7,940 nucleotides of DNA, taken from contig DOBD01000262.1 in assembly GCA_003506275.1 (NCBI GenBank), forward strand, positions 1 through 7,940, written 5' to 3'. Source of the DNA: Bacteroidales bacterium (GTDB lineage Bacteria; Bacteroidota; Bacteroidia; Bacteroidales; UBA1402). The stretch's first letter is position 1; each line of letters opens with the position of its first letter. Positions 1 through 7,899 of the stretch are shown piece after piece. Both the position numbers and the translations under genes were made by a program. Under the pieces are notes generated by a model, which was not told the origin of the DNA, ran no database searches, and saw only the letters and a list, made by a program, of their open reading frames with translations.

Positions 1-156
1 GTACCCGCCAATTGTACGGCACGGGTGAAGCTGCCAGTCGCCGGACACCCTGTCTTCACGCAGGGGGCGCCGGAAACGGTGACGGCCTCAGGCCTTGTGC
101 TGGGGCCGGGCTTTCATCAACTCCACGTAACGTGGCCCAAGTCGACCAACCCTTAA
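1..156 (+). CDS. C-terminal end of a probable GH78 alpha-L-rhamnosidase (5' part outside window)
   Basis: Frame 1 is open from the first base to a TAA at 154-156 and gives 51 residues. They begin VPANCTARVKLPVAG and carry a later GLVLGPGFHQLHVTW segment. The pattern of a V/I-P-A-N-x-T-A-x-V-x-LP strand, a short loop, then a G-x-G-F/Y-x-x-x-V strand is the one I know from the C-terminal beta-sandwich that closes family GH78 alpha-L-rhamnosidases. Those enzymes remove terminal alpha-linked L-rhamnose, for instance from rhamnogalacturonan side structures. The catalytic (alpha/alpha)6 barrel lies upstream of the window, so activity cannot be judged. The gene ends 54 bases before the next one on the same strand. 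A pectate lyase gene further along makes a rhamnosidase a sensible neighbour. The assignment rests on a short tail; another glycosidase with a similar terminal domain is possible. Confidence 0.68.
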   Translation, partial: VPANCTARVKLPVAGHPVFTQGAPETVTASGLVLGPGFHQLHVTWPKSTNP

Positions 157-210
157 CCAGTGTCGCCTCCAATAACCCTACTAATTAACAACCCTTAAAC
201 GATAAAAACG
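157..210 (+). other. Short intergenic gap, no recognisable promoter
   Basis: This AT-richer gap separates the putative rhamnosidase gene from the secreted protein gene. I find no Bacteroidota-type promoter: there is no TTTG box and no TAnnTTTG box in it, and no strong inverted repeat. An A-rich stretch (cgataaaaacg) sits directly before the ATG at 211, which fits Bacteroidota translation starts that do not use a Shine-Dalgarno sequence. The gap is therefore compatible with read-through from the upstream gene. Confidence 0.4.
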
Positions 211-1275
211 ATGAAACAACATGTTACCCTGATGAGCCTGGCCACCTTATTGCTGCTGGGTATCTCCGGTTCATTAAAAGCCGGCAACAACGAAACCAGT
301 TGGCCTACGCCCTTTCCTATTTGGGAAGAGATCTTTTCGGATAACTTCCAGAAATGGACCAGTACCAGGACGTATTCTTCCGATCCCCTGCAATGCAACA
401 TGAACAACAGGGCCACCAACTTCAACTGGCAGAACATCCGCATCAAACTACCGGCTGGCAATACCCCGTTCTACGCCAACCTGTACCTGCACAACTGCGA
501 GGTGCAACCCTTTTGCGATACACAGAGTGGTACCTATTATGCCATTGATACGGCTGTTTATCCCAATGCCGCTCGCGACCACTTGGGGCCGTCCAATCCG
601 GGGGTGTCTGTGGGCAACATCACAGTGTTGGATGGTACCACCATTGGCGACTCTGTCTATGACCAAGGCTGGATAGTGGTCGGTCAGATGCTCCACCTCG
701 ACCTAATTCAGTACACCATCTCCAACTTTGGCAACAAACGTGGTTTTCGCCTGGAGTATTCCACTGACCAAGGTCAAAACTGGATACTGATCAGAAACGA
801 ACGAGGCAACAGCGTGAGTGACACCTTGAATTCCACCTCCCTGGAAAGCCTGGAGAACAGCCCTAAAGGCACCGTGTGGGAAGACCAAATCAGTTTGGAC
901 AACGCCATGCTGCGCTTTACCATAGCCAACGCCAACCCTCAGTTGTTCAGGCTCCACGACCTGCGTATATATGGTATCGGCTTGTTTGAAGATATGAACG
1001 ATGCTGCCTTTGAAGCCAACTCGGGACAAGTATGGCCGGACTGGATGGGCGTTTCAAAAACCACCGTTCAACCGTTGAGTTGGACCAGTCACCAAGGTAT
1101 CATCAATTTCTCTGACATTCCCAGCTGGTCCAGGGTGATTAATCTCCACGGTCAGACCGTGCTGCGTTTTGACAACCAGCAAGTCCTCAACCTGACCGAA
1201 TTACCCAAGGGTATGTATATGCTCCAGGTCTGCGGCCGCAACGGCCGGGTGACCACCGGCAAGATTTTGCGTTGA
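211..1275 (+). CDS. Secreted beta-rich protein with T9SS C-terminal sorting domain, function unknown
   Basis: The product has 354 residues and I do not recognise its central region. Residues 1-24 form a Sec signal peptide (hydrophobic core ATLLLLGISG, likely cut after SLKA). Residues about 35-257 look like an all-beta, jelly-roll-type module: they open with a D-N-F-x-x-W motif, contain RGFRLEYSTDQGQNW (an E-x-S-x-D-x-G-x-x-W strand-turn-strand), and end with FRLHDLRIYG, a closing pair common in carbohydrate-binding-like sandwiches. Residues about 287-354 resemble a T9SS type A sorting domain (INLHGQTVL, then LPKGMYML and a GKILR end). No catalytic motif is visible. The ATG at 211 is the first start after an in-frame TAA at 196-198. 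It lies 30 bases upstream of susC, so it is probably in the operon. A surface glycan-binding role is inferred from the context and the predicted fold; it could also be a non-catalytic structural protein. Confidence 0.85.
   Translation: MKQHVTLMSLATLLLLGISGSLKAGNNETSWPTPFPIWEEIFSDNFQKWTSTRTYSSDPLQCNMNNRATNFNWQNIRIKLPAGNTPFYANLYLHNCEVQPFCDTQSGTYYAIDTAVYPNAARDHLGPSNPGVSVGNITVLDGTTIGDSVYDQGWIVVGQMLHLDLIQYTISNFGNKRGFRLEYSTDQGQNWILIRNERGNSVSDTLNSTSLESLENSPKGTVWEDQISLDNAMLRFTIANANPQLFRLHDLRIYGIGLFEDMNDAAFEANSGQVWPDWMGVSKTTVQPLSWTSHQGIINFSDIPSWSRVINLHGQTVLRFDNQQVLNLTELPKGMYMLQVCGRNGRVTTGKILR
1069..1272 (+). other. Region encoding probable T9SS type A C-terminal sorting domain
   Basis: Residues 287-354 of the preceding protein follow the usual order of this domain: a strand with GxxNF, then V-I-N-L-H-G-Q-T-V-L (residues 309-318), a short turn, L-N-L-T-E-LPKG-M-Y-M-L-Q-V (326-340) and a basic end with GKILR. 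In the family this tail directs the folded protein through the type IX secretion system and is then removed or used for anchoring. The YPNP-like motif that often opens such tails is not evident, so the N-terminal boundary is approximate. Confidence 0.7.
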
Positions 1276-1305
1276 GGCATAGCGTTTGTTTAATACCGAT
1301 CAATC

Positions 1306-4300
1306 ATGAAAAATAATCAACAATCAGCCTGCAGCCAGCAAGGACACCGTTTTTCCAGTGGATTCCGGTTGGCCGTGTTACTGCTGGTCGGCTTGTGTAT
1401 CAGCTTGCAGGCAACCGCTCAGGTTGCCATCAAGATCAGCGGTACGGTGACCGATGAGAAAGGTGAACCCATCATCGGTGCCACCGTGCAGGTGCCAGGT
1501 ACCATCATTGGCACGGCCACCGACCTCAACGGTTTCTTTGAGCTGCAAGCCGCCGAGGGAGCCGATTTACGGGTATCTTATGTCGGCTATAAACCGACCC
1601 AGGTCAAAGCCACAAAAACCACCATGCGTCTCATCATGCTGGAAGACACCAAGAGTCTGGGTGAGGCCGTGGTGGTAGGCTACGGTGCGGTTAAACGGGA
1701 AAACCTGCTTGGTTCCGTCTCGGCCTTGACCGGCCAGGAAATCGAGGATATTCCTGCCGGCAACCTGTCTCAAACCCTGGTGGGTAAATTAGCCGCCGTG
1801 GGTATCAACGAAACCACGGGTCGCCCCGGATCGACCACGGCCTTGACGATTCGTACCAGTGGCTCCTTCTCCACCGGTTCAGACATTCCGTTGTTTATCA
1901 TTAATGGGGTCATTTGTGAGTCGCAGGAAGAGTTTGATATGCTCGACCCCAGCCAGATTGAATCCATCTCCATCCTGAAGGATGCGGCCGCTGCTGTATA
2001 CGGAGCCAGGGCTGCCGGTGGGGCTGTCATCGTCACCTTGAAAAAAGGCAAGGAAGGCAAAGCCAGGATCACCTATTCGGGTCAGGCTGGTTACACCACG
2101 CCCACCCGTTTCCCCGATATGTTGTCGGCCTACGACCAGGCTGTGCTGATGAACGAGTACAGCAGACCCCTGGGGCTGTCCACGCCCGTGGATTATAGTT
2201 TGCCCGGTGCCTTTACCAGCGATGAACTGGATGCGTTCAGGTCGTTGGATTACAACTGGGTGGATGCCGCCTGGCGTAACTCGTATCAACTTCGCAATAA
2301 TTTGACTGTGAGTGGTGGAAGTGACAAAGTACGCTACTTTGTGGGCGGTTCCCTGTGGAATGAAAACGGCAACTTCGTGAACATTGATGTGAAGAAATAC
2401 ACCATCCGTACCAGCTTGGAAGCCGACGTCACCGATGAACTGACGGCCAGCCTGGAACTCAGCACCAACAACAGCAACAAGGTGTTTCCCTACATGCAGG
2501 GTGATGGTCAGGACAACATGAACGGTATGTATGGCCTGCTGTTGTACACCACCCGCTGGCAACCTTACAAGGTGGGCGACAAGTATGTGGATACCGGCAC
2601 AAGCGCCGCCAATCCCCTGGCTTTGCTCGAATCCGACTGTTACAAGCATTCCATGGACGTGAGCACGACCATCAATGCTGCGCTGACATTCAAACCCAAG
2701 GCTATCCCCGGTTTGACGGCCAATGTGCGCTACAGTTATACTGATGGGCATTCCCATGAGAAACAGTATACCTCACCCTATTTGACCTGGGATTTTTCAA
2801 GGTCTGGAGCCAACAATCACCTTTATAACCTGGATGACCCCATTGGTTATTACGTAAGAAACACCGGGGACAATCAACGCATCACGTTGGGCTACGGGAA
2901 GAAAAACAGCTACCAGCTCAATGCCAGCCTTAACTACGTAAAGCAGTTCGGAAAACACAACCTGGCGGCCATGATCAACTACGAGCAAAGTGAGAACGAA
3001 AGTGATGGTACCAGTATACGGGCAATTGGTCAACAAGTGCCTGGTCTGGAAAGGTTGGAGGCGTACCGAGAAGTTGATATTTATTCCTCCAGCATCAATG
3101 CTAGTGGACGATTGGGCTTTATTGGCCGCTTCAATTACGATTATGCGGGTAAGTACTTGTTGGAGACAAGTTTCAGGGAAGAAGCCTCTGTTAAATTCAG
3201 CCCGGGCAAGCGCTGGGGCTTTTTTCCACAAGCCGCATTGGGTTGGAGGGTGTCTGAAGAAGATTTCTTCAAGGATGCCGTTTCCTTTATGGATTATCTG
3301 AAGGTAAGGGCTTCTGCCGGATTGCTTGGTCAGGACAACGGCCTGGGTTCGTACGAATACCTGTATTCCTACAATTTATCCACTGGTCAGTATTTTGGTA
3401 CAGCGACTGATGTGGGTATGGAAAACGGGCTTTCCGTTTTAAGAAATGGTCTGGTAACGGAAGGCGTGACCTGGGAGAAAACCCGTAGTTTCAACGTTGG
3501 TATTGACACCAAATTCCTGGATGATCGCCTTGATTTTTCGATAGACGGGTATTATAAACACACCTGGGATATTTTTGAAATGGCAAGTGTCACGTTCACG
3601 GACATCGTGGGGACGGAAGGATCCAGTATTCCCAAAATCAACAGTGGCATTGCCAACGCCTGGGGTACAGATGTGGAGTTGGGCTATACTGGTCGTATTT
3701 CTGATGTGTCCAATTTTGTCATCAAAGGCAACTTTTCCTGGGGGGACAATGTCATCATCAGGAAACAACAAGACAGTAAATGGAAGAATACCTATGCCTG
3801 GCAGGAAGGAGGTCCAACCAACAGGGGCGAAAATGGGTACAAAATTGATTATGGGTTTGCTCCCAAAGGCCTTTTCCAAAGTCAGGAACAAGTGGATGCC
3901 TACCTGGCCGAACACCCGGGTATGACCTTTTTCAACAACCAACCAGCGGTTGGTATGTTGGTGTATAAAGATGTAGCCAGAGCCGGAGATGCGGTGCAAG
4001 GAGAACCTTATTACGTGAACGAACCAGATGGTAAGGTGGATGAGTTTGACCTGGTGCCCATCAGCAAGCGGTCGGGCACACCTTTTGCCTATGGGTTTTC
4101 GTTTGGGTACACCTATAAAACCTTCAGGGTGGATATGACCTTTACCGGCGGCTGGGGAGGACATACCATCATGAATAAGGCTGAACGAACCGGTCCATAC
4201 ATCAACAATGTCACTGATCTGAATCATAATGCCCTGAGTTACTGGAAAGACAGCTGGAGCATCGACAACCCCACGGGAGTCTACCCTAATGTCACCTACA

Positions 4301-4557
4301 AGAGCCTGAATGAATTACCCTCGGAGTTCTGGTTGCGGTCGTCCAGCATTTTGCGCCTGCGCACCATCAACCTTTCGTACACCCTGCCCAGGGACTACAC
4401 GGTCAAGTACGGTTTGCCCAGCACCAGGGTGTTCTTGACCAGTACCAATCTGTTGACCCTTTACAGTCAGTTTAAGTATAAGGATGCCAACCTGTCCAGG
4501 TACTATGATTACCCCTTGTTGCGGGCCTTTAACCTGGGTCTCAGCCTTTCACTTTAA
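1306..4557 (+). CDS. SusC/RagA-type TonB-dependent outer-membrane transporter
   Basis: The 1083-residue product has the normal length and domain order for a SusC-like glycan importer. A signal peptide runs to about residue 39 (LAVLLLVGLCIS core, end TAQ) after an unusually long 20-residue polar start. A carboxypeptidase-D regulatory-like beta-sandwich follows (about 44-113: ISGTVTDEKGEPIIGATV). A TonB-box-like stretch lies at 117-127 (SLGEAVVVGYG), then the plug domain (about 130-247) with the SusC hallmarks PLFIINGV, IESISILKDAAAAVYG and RAAGGAVIVTLKKG. The rest is a long beta-barrel with typical end motifs (LRLRTINLSYTLP at 1016-1028 and a terminal GLSLSL). There is no N-terminal STN domain. 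The ATG follows an in-frame TAA at 1291-1293. The gene lies 14 bases before susD. It should import oligosaccharides across the outer membrane with TonB energy; pectic oligosaccharides are inferred from the neighbouring lyase. Confidence 0.97.
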   Translation: MKNNQQSACSQQGHRFSSGFRLAVLLLVGLCISLQATAQVAIKISGTVTDEKGEPIIGATVQVPGTIIGTATDLNGFFELQAAEGADLRVSYVGYKPTQVKATKTTMRLIMLEDTKSLGEAVVVGYGAVKRENLLGSVSALTGQEIEDIPAGNLSQTLVGKLAAVGINETTGRPGSTTALTIRTSGSFSTGSDIPLFIINGVICESQEEFDMLDPSQIESISILKDAAAAVYGARAAGGAVIVTLKKGKEGKARITYSGQAGYTTPTRFPDMLSAYDQAVLMNEYSRPLGLSTPVDYSLPGAFTSDELDAFRSLDYNWVDAAWRNSYQLRNNLTVSGGSDKVRYFVGGSLWNENGNFVNIDVKKYTIRTSLEADVTDELTASLELSTNNSNKVFPYMQGDGQDNMNGMYGLLLYTTRWQPYKVGDKYVDTGTSAANPLALLESDCYKHSMDVSTTINAALTFKPKAIPGLTANVRYSYTDGHSHEKQYTSPYLTWDFSRSGANNHLYNLDDPIGYYVRNTGDNQRITLGYGKKNSYQLNASLNYVKQFGKHNLAAMINYEQSENESDGTSIRAIGQQVPGLERLEAYREVDIYSSSINASGRLGFIGRFNYDYAGKYLLETSFREEASVKFSPGKRWGFFPQAALGWRVSEEDFFKDAVSFMDYLKVRASAGLLGQDNGLGSYEYLYSYNLSTGQYFGTATDVGMENGLSVLRNGLVTEGVTWEKTRSFNVGIDTKFLDDRLDFSIDGYYKHTWDIFEMASVTFTDIVGTEGSSIPKINSGIANAWGTDVELGYTGRISDVSNFVIKGNFSWGDNVIIRKQQDSKWKNTYAWQEGGPTNRGENGYKIDYGFAPKGLFQSQEQVDAYLAEHPGMTFFNNQPAVGMLVYKDVARAGDAVQGEPYYVNEPDGKVDEFDLVPISKRSGTPFAYGFSFGYTYKTFRVDMTFTGGWGGHTIMNKAERTGPYINNVTDLNHNALSYWKDSWSIDNPTGVYPNVTYKSLNELPSEFWLRSSSILRLRTINLSYTLPRDYTVKYGLPSTRVFLTSTNLLTLYSQFKYKDANLSRYYDYPLLRAFNLGLSLSL

Positions 4558-4571
4558 CACAAGAAGCCGTT

Positions 4572-6431
4572 ATGAAGACACTGAAAATCTATAGTTTACT
4601 ATTGCTGCTGGCTGTCTTGTCCGGGTGTATGGATGTGATCGACAAACCAGACCCGAATTCTGCCGGCTCGTATATCTGGGATAGCGAGGAAATGGCCACG
4701 CTCTATCTGGATAAACTGTACCAGGATAACCTGCCTGGCGCCCGCTGGGGTAGCAACATGACCACTACCGATGAAGCGTATGGTTTGAGTCCCACGTTAT
4801 TCCTGTACGGAAGGGCCACTGTCAGCTCCGCTGAATCGTATAGTCAGGCCTGGTGGGCCGGGTTACGGCGCATCAACATCATGATTAAGGAAGTGAATGA
4901 AGTGAGCGCATTACCCGAAGCGACCAGAAACCGTTTGCTTGCTCAGGCTCGCTTCCTGCGGGCTGTCAAGTACTGGGAATTGGTTCGCTTGTACGGCGGT
5001 ATTCCTATTTTAAGAAAGCCCCTGGACCCCCTGCTCGATGATTTGGATGTACCTCGTTCTACGACAACGGCTTGTGTGGCCTTTATCGTGGAAGACCTGG
5101 ACTTCGCCATCGCCAACCTACCCATGTACTGGGATACCCCTGTGGAAAATTTCGGGCGGTTAACCAAGGCGGCCGCCATGGCTTACAAGGGTAGGGTACT
5201 GCTGCACGCAGCCAGCCCCATGTTTTGTGAACGTGACGCCTATACGGCCGATAATGGTCAGACCATTGAGGCATTCAAGTTGCCGGAGGCTACCATTAAA
5301 GCCAGGTGGGAGGCGGCGTATGCCGCCAATAAGGTGGCCTGGGATAGTCTGACAGCCAATGGCTACGGTTTATTGGATGACTTCGGTCGTTTGTTTACCA
5401 CACCGGCGGTTGAAAACAAGGAGGCCGTTATGGTACGCCTCTACACCGGAATCAACTACACCCATGGATGGGAAGCCGCCCTGCGTCCCTACTCTGAGGG
5501 GGGCAGCGGAGACTACATCAACCCGATGATGGAATTGGTCAACGCTTTTAGTACCAGGGAGGGGCTTCGCATTACCGATGCCGGTTCAGGCTACGAAGCC
5601 ACTTACTATTGGTTGAACCGGGATCCCCGTTTCTATCACACCCTCGCGTATAATGGAGGCCTCTGGAACATGGGGGGCAAAACGAACCGCAAGCAATGGG
5701 TCTATTTCAATACGTCAGAAGAGGGTGGGCGTATTTCCCAGACCGGCTTCTACTGCAGGAAAGCCGCCGATTCAACCCTGGCACGAGAGAACCTATCCAG
5801 GGGTAAGATAGCCTGGCAGGAAATCCGCATGGCCGAAGTCCTGTTAAATTTGGCCGAGTCGGCCAATGAGTTGTATAAGGCCGATGGCTCCCACCCCGGT
5901 GAAGCAGCAGCCCTGGTGCGTCAACTCAGGCAACGGGCCGGCATCCTTCCCGGTGACGGCAGTTACGGTGTAGCCAACCAAGCGCCGTCTGGCTTCAACG
6001 ATTACGGCGAGTATATGCTCGATGTGATCATGAACGAACGCCAGGTAGAACTGGCCTTTGAGGATCATCGGTACTGGGACATGAGGCGTAGGATGATGTA
6101 TACCCGCGATTTAAGCCCCCGTACACCCAAACTCAACGGTCAACGACGCACCGGTCTGCGAATTTTTACCAAGGATATGACAGCAGCGGGCATTGCCGCC
6201 TTTGAAGCCATTAAGGACACCCTGACCCTAACCAAGGATAATTACCTGACCTACTTTAGAGCCGGTGTGCCCAGGACGTTCGATTATGACCGGAATCAAG
6301 GTATAGACGGTGTCAATTACTTGCCTGGTTACTATTTCATGCCCATCAGCCCCGACATGTTTTCCAATTCCACCAAGTTGGTGCAAACACTGGGTTGGGG
6401 GTATGGTACGTTCGATGCCTTGGCAGAATGA
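4572..6431 (+). CDS. SusD/RagB-type outer-membrane glycan-binding lipoprotein
   Basis: The 619-residue product starts with a lipoprotein signal peptide: hydrophobic core LLLLLAV and lipobox LSGC with the lipidated Cys at 19. The N-terminal helical (TPR-like) SusD part is seen in LLAQARFLRAVKYWELVRLYG (122-142, residue 129 falling in RFLRA) and in GRLTKAAAMAYKGRVLLHAA (195-214). The C-terminal SusD domain is seen in RDPRFYHTL (350-358), EIRMAEVLLNLAESANEL (417-434), NERQVELAFEDHRYWDMRR (488-506) and the closing PISPDMFSNSTKLVQTLGW (591-609). Ten residues follow this usual end. The protein acts as the lid over the SusC barrel and binds the glycan at the cell surface. The gene starts 14 bases after susC and ends with tandem stops (TGA then TAA at 6429-6434). 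The ligand cannot be read from the sequence; pectic fragments are inferred from context. Confidence 0.96.
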   Translation: MKTLKIYSLLLLLAVLSGCMDVIDKPDPNSAGSYIWDSEEMATLYLDKLYQDNLPGARWGSNMTTTDEAYGLSPTLFLYGRATVSSAESYSQAWWAGLRRINIMIKEVNEVSALPEATRNRLLAQARFLRAVKYWELVRLYGGIPILRKPLDPLLDDLDVPRSTTTACVAFIVEDLDFAIANLPMYWDTPVENFGRLTKAAAMAYKGRVLLHAASPMFCERDAYTADNGQTIEAFKLPEATIKARWEAAYAANKVAWDSLTANGYGLLDDFGRLFTTPAVENKEAVMVRLYTGINYTHGWEAALRPYSEGGSGDYINPMMELVNAFSTREGLRITDAGSGYEATYYWLNRDPRFYHTLAYNGGLWNMGGKTNRKQWVYFNTSEEGGRISQTGFYCRKAADSTLARENLSRGKIAWQEIRMAEVLLNLAESANELYKADGSHPGEAAALVRQLRQRAGILPGDGSYGVANQAPSGFNDYGEYMLDVIMNERQVELAFEDHRYWDMRRRMMYTRDLSPRTPKLNGQRRTGLRIFTKDMTAAGIAAFEAIKDTLTLTKDNYLTYFRAGVPRTFDYDRNQGIDGVNYLPGYYFMPISPDMFSNSTKLVQTLGWGYGTFDALAE

Positions 6432-6436
6432 TAACG

Positions 6437-6472
6437 GACCGACGGAAGCGCGCTGAAGGGCGACCGTCGGTC
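6437..6472 (+). promoter_or_regulatory. Inverted repeat (hairpin) between susD and the pectate lyase gene
   Basis: The 9-base arm gaccgacgg (6437-6445) is perfectly complementary to ccgtcggtc (6464-6472), around an 18-base loop. The stem is GC-rich and lies wholly in the 55-base gap, three bases after the second of the tandem stops. It is followed by gctaaaac and not by a T run, so it is not a standard intrinsic terminator on this strand. A transcript stabiliser, a processing site or a partial terminator separating susCD levels from enzyme levels are all possible. A dyad operator is also possible but less likely given the 18-base spacer. Confidence 0.55.
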
Positions 6473-6486
6473 GCTAAAACGACACG

Positions 6487-7899
6487 ATGAAACACCTCTT
6501 TTTTTACATGGCTTGCCTGTGGTTGGCGGCCTATGCTTTTCCAATTCAAGCAGCCACGCCCGCTTTTCCCACCGCTGAGGGTTACGGCATGTACGCCACC
6601 GGTGGCCGTGGGGGTAAGGTAGTGGAAGTGACCACTCTGGAAGATGATGCCAACGGCACCATTGTGGGTAGCCTCCGCTGGGCCCTCAAGCAACACAGTT
6701 CCTTTCCCTTGACCGTCGTGTTCAGGGTGTCGGGTATCATAGACCTGAAAGCCGACCTTCGTTCAAATCGGACGATGGGTACTACGTTGGCCGGACAGAC
6801 AGCTCCGGGTGACGGTATCTGCATCCGGGGTGCCAAGTGTAATTTCGGTGGCAGTCAAAACCTGGTGATCCGACACCTGCGTTTTCGAATCGGTCTCAAG
6901 GGCGACACGGCTTTTGCTGCCGGTGGTTCCATCGGTATTGAAAACGCGGCCAATTGGATCATTGACCATTGCACCTTTGGCTGGTCAGGAGAAGAAAACA
7001 TGACCATCTACGACAACAACAACACGACCGTACAATGGTGTATCCTGCACGAGGGTCTTTACGCCTGTGGTCACTCCAAGGGCGCCAGGAGCTATGCCTG
7101 CCAGTGGGGTGGGCAGACAGCCACCTATCACCACAACCTGTTGGCACACAATGTGAGTCGAACCCCTCGTTTCAACGGAGCCAGAAGCAACGACTTCAAT
7201 GTGTTGCTCGATTATGTGAACAACGTGAACTACAACTGGGGTAAGGCCAATTCGGCCTATGGAGGCGACATCGAAAGAAGCACGCACAGGGCTAATCTGG
7301 TGAACAACTACTATAAACCAGGACCGGCCAGACCAGGCACCAGCGATTCCTATTTTGTGCAGTCTTCCTACAATTCAGCCCAGGGTACGACGAAAATCGC
7401 CAAATGGTACCTGAGTGGCAACGTGATGGAGGGCTCGTCCAATGCCGATATTACGACCAACAATGCCTTGGGAGTGGACAGGGGAGGACACCCTTCCTCA
7501 GTCAGGGATAGTGTTATCAGTAAAACCTGGTTTGAGGTGCCCTATCCCGTAACGACGCAGACAGCACAGGTAGCCTATGGATTGGTGCTCGAAAAAGCCG
7601 GTGCTTTTCCCAGAGACACGGTGGATCGACGCATTGTCAAGGAAGTCAGGACGGGAACGGCATCCGGCAAGGGCACTTCGGCCACCTATCTGGGTTCAGA
7701 TGGCACCACTCAAAGCACAAATCCCTATTACAACGTAACCAAAGGCATTATTGACCATCCTTCAGCCGTTGGTGGCTATCCGACCTATGCGACCTACAAC
7801 ACCGTCACCGATGCCGATCACGATGGCATGGACGATGCCTGGGAGTTGGAAAAAGGCCTGGATCCAACCAATCCCGACGACCGTAACCAGTATACATGA
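6487..7899 (+). CDS. Secreted family PL1 pectate lyase with short C-terminal tail
   Basis: The 470-residue product has a signal peptide (about 1-23, end IQAA) and enters the PL1 right-handed beta-helix at once (FPTAEGYGMYATGGRGGKVVEVTTL, with the GG-RGG at 39-43). Further family signs are GSLRWAL (61-67), TLAGQTAPGDGICIRG (100-115), NLVIRHLRFR (125-134), IIDHCTFGWSGEEN (158-171), QWCILHEG (183-190) and HHNLLAHNVSRTPRFNG (215-231). Arg225 in the SRTPR motif matches the catalytic arginine position. Asp160 and the acidic pair Glu169-Glu170 are candidate calcium ligands. The enzyme should cleave de-esterified polygalacturonan by calcium-dependent beta-elimination. Near the end, DADHDGMDDAWE (442-453) is a thrombospondin type 3-like calcium motif. 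The chain stops at DDRNQYT, before the GYT-N-x-E-V-Y-x-NSL-type tail I expect in relatives, and has no T9SS sorting domain. The ATG follows an in-frame TAA at 6475-6477. Confidence 0.93.
   Translation: MKHLFFYMACLWLAAYAFPIQAATPAFPTAEGYGMYATGGRGGKVVEVTTLEDDANGTIVGSLRWALKQHSSFPLTVVFRVSGIIDLKADLRSNRTMGTTLAGQTAPGDGICIRGAKCNFGGSQNLVIRHLRFRIGLKGDTAFAAGGSIGIENAANWIIDHCTFGWSGEENMTIYDNNNTTVQWCILHEGLYACGHSKGARSYACQWGGQTATYHHNLLAHNVSRTPRFNGARSNDFNVLLDYVNNVNYNWGKANSAYGGDIERSTHRANLVNNYYKPGPARPGTSDSYFVQSSYNSAQGTTKIAKWYLSGNVMEGSSNADITTNNALGVDRGGHPSSVRDSVISKTWFEVPYPVTTQTAQVAYGLVLEKAGAFPRDTVDRRIVKEVRTGTASGKGTSATYLGSDGTTQSTNPYYNVTKGIIDHPSAVGGYPTYATYNTVTDADHDGMDDAWELEKGLDPTNPDDRNQYT
7810..7881 (+). other. Region encoding thrombospondin type 3-like calcium motif of the lyase
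   Basis: Residues 442-465 of the lyase (DADHDGMDDAWE, then GLDPTNPDD) show alternating aspartates in the D-x-D-x-D-G-M-x-D-x-WE pattern common near the C-terminus of Bacteroidota PL1 enzymes and other secreted proteins. The motif binds calcium and is thought to rigidify or link domains. Here it lies only five residues from the stop codon. Confidence 0.6.

Noticed and set aside
84..94. Small palindrome ggcctcaggcc
   Set aside because: It is short, lies within the coding end of the putative rhamnosidase, and is followed by no T run or other regulatory context.
147..198. Ten-base direct repeat caacccttaa at 147-156 and 189-198
   Set aside because: The first copy spans the stop codon of the upstream gene. 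Two short copies with no further periodic copy or symmetry can easily be chance.
1266..1305. Possible Bacteroidota promoter before susC (TTTG at 1266-1269 and TA-GCG-TTTG at 1280-1288)
   Set aside because: The -7-like box has one extra base compared with TAnnTTTG, the two boxes are only about 10 bases apart where about 19-20 is usual, and part of it lies in the upstream coding region.
1879..2757. Long open frame on the minus strand (292 codons) inside the susC gene
   Set aside because: It lies fully antisense to a clearly recognised transporter. Its translation has no domain I recognise and looks like a composition shadow of the coding strand.
3439..4227. Second long minus-strand open frame (262 codons) inside the susC gene
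   Set aside because: It has the same antisense-shadow character, with no signal peptide, known motif or plausible start context, while the plus-strand barrel is conserved through the whole stretch.
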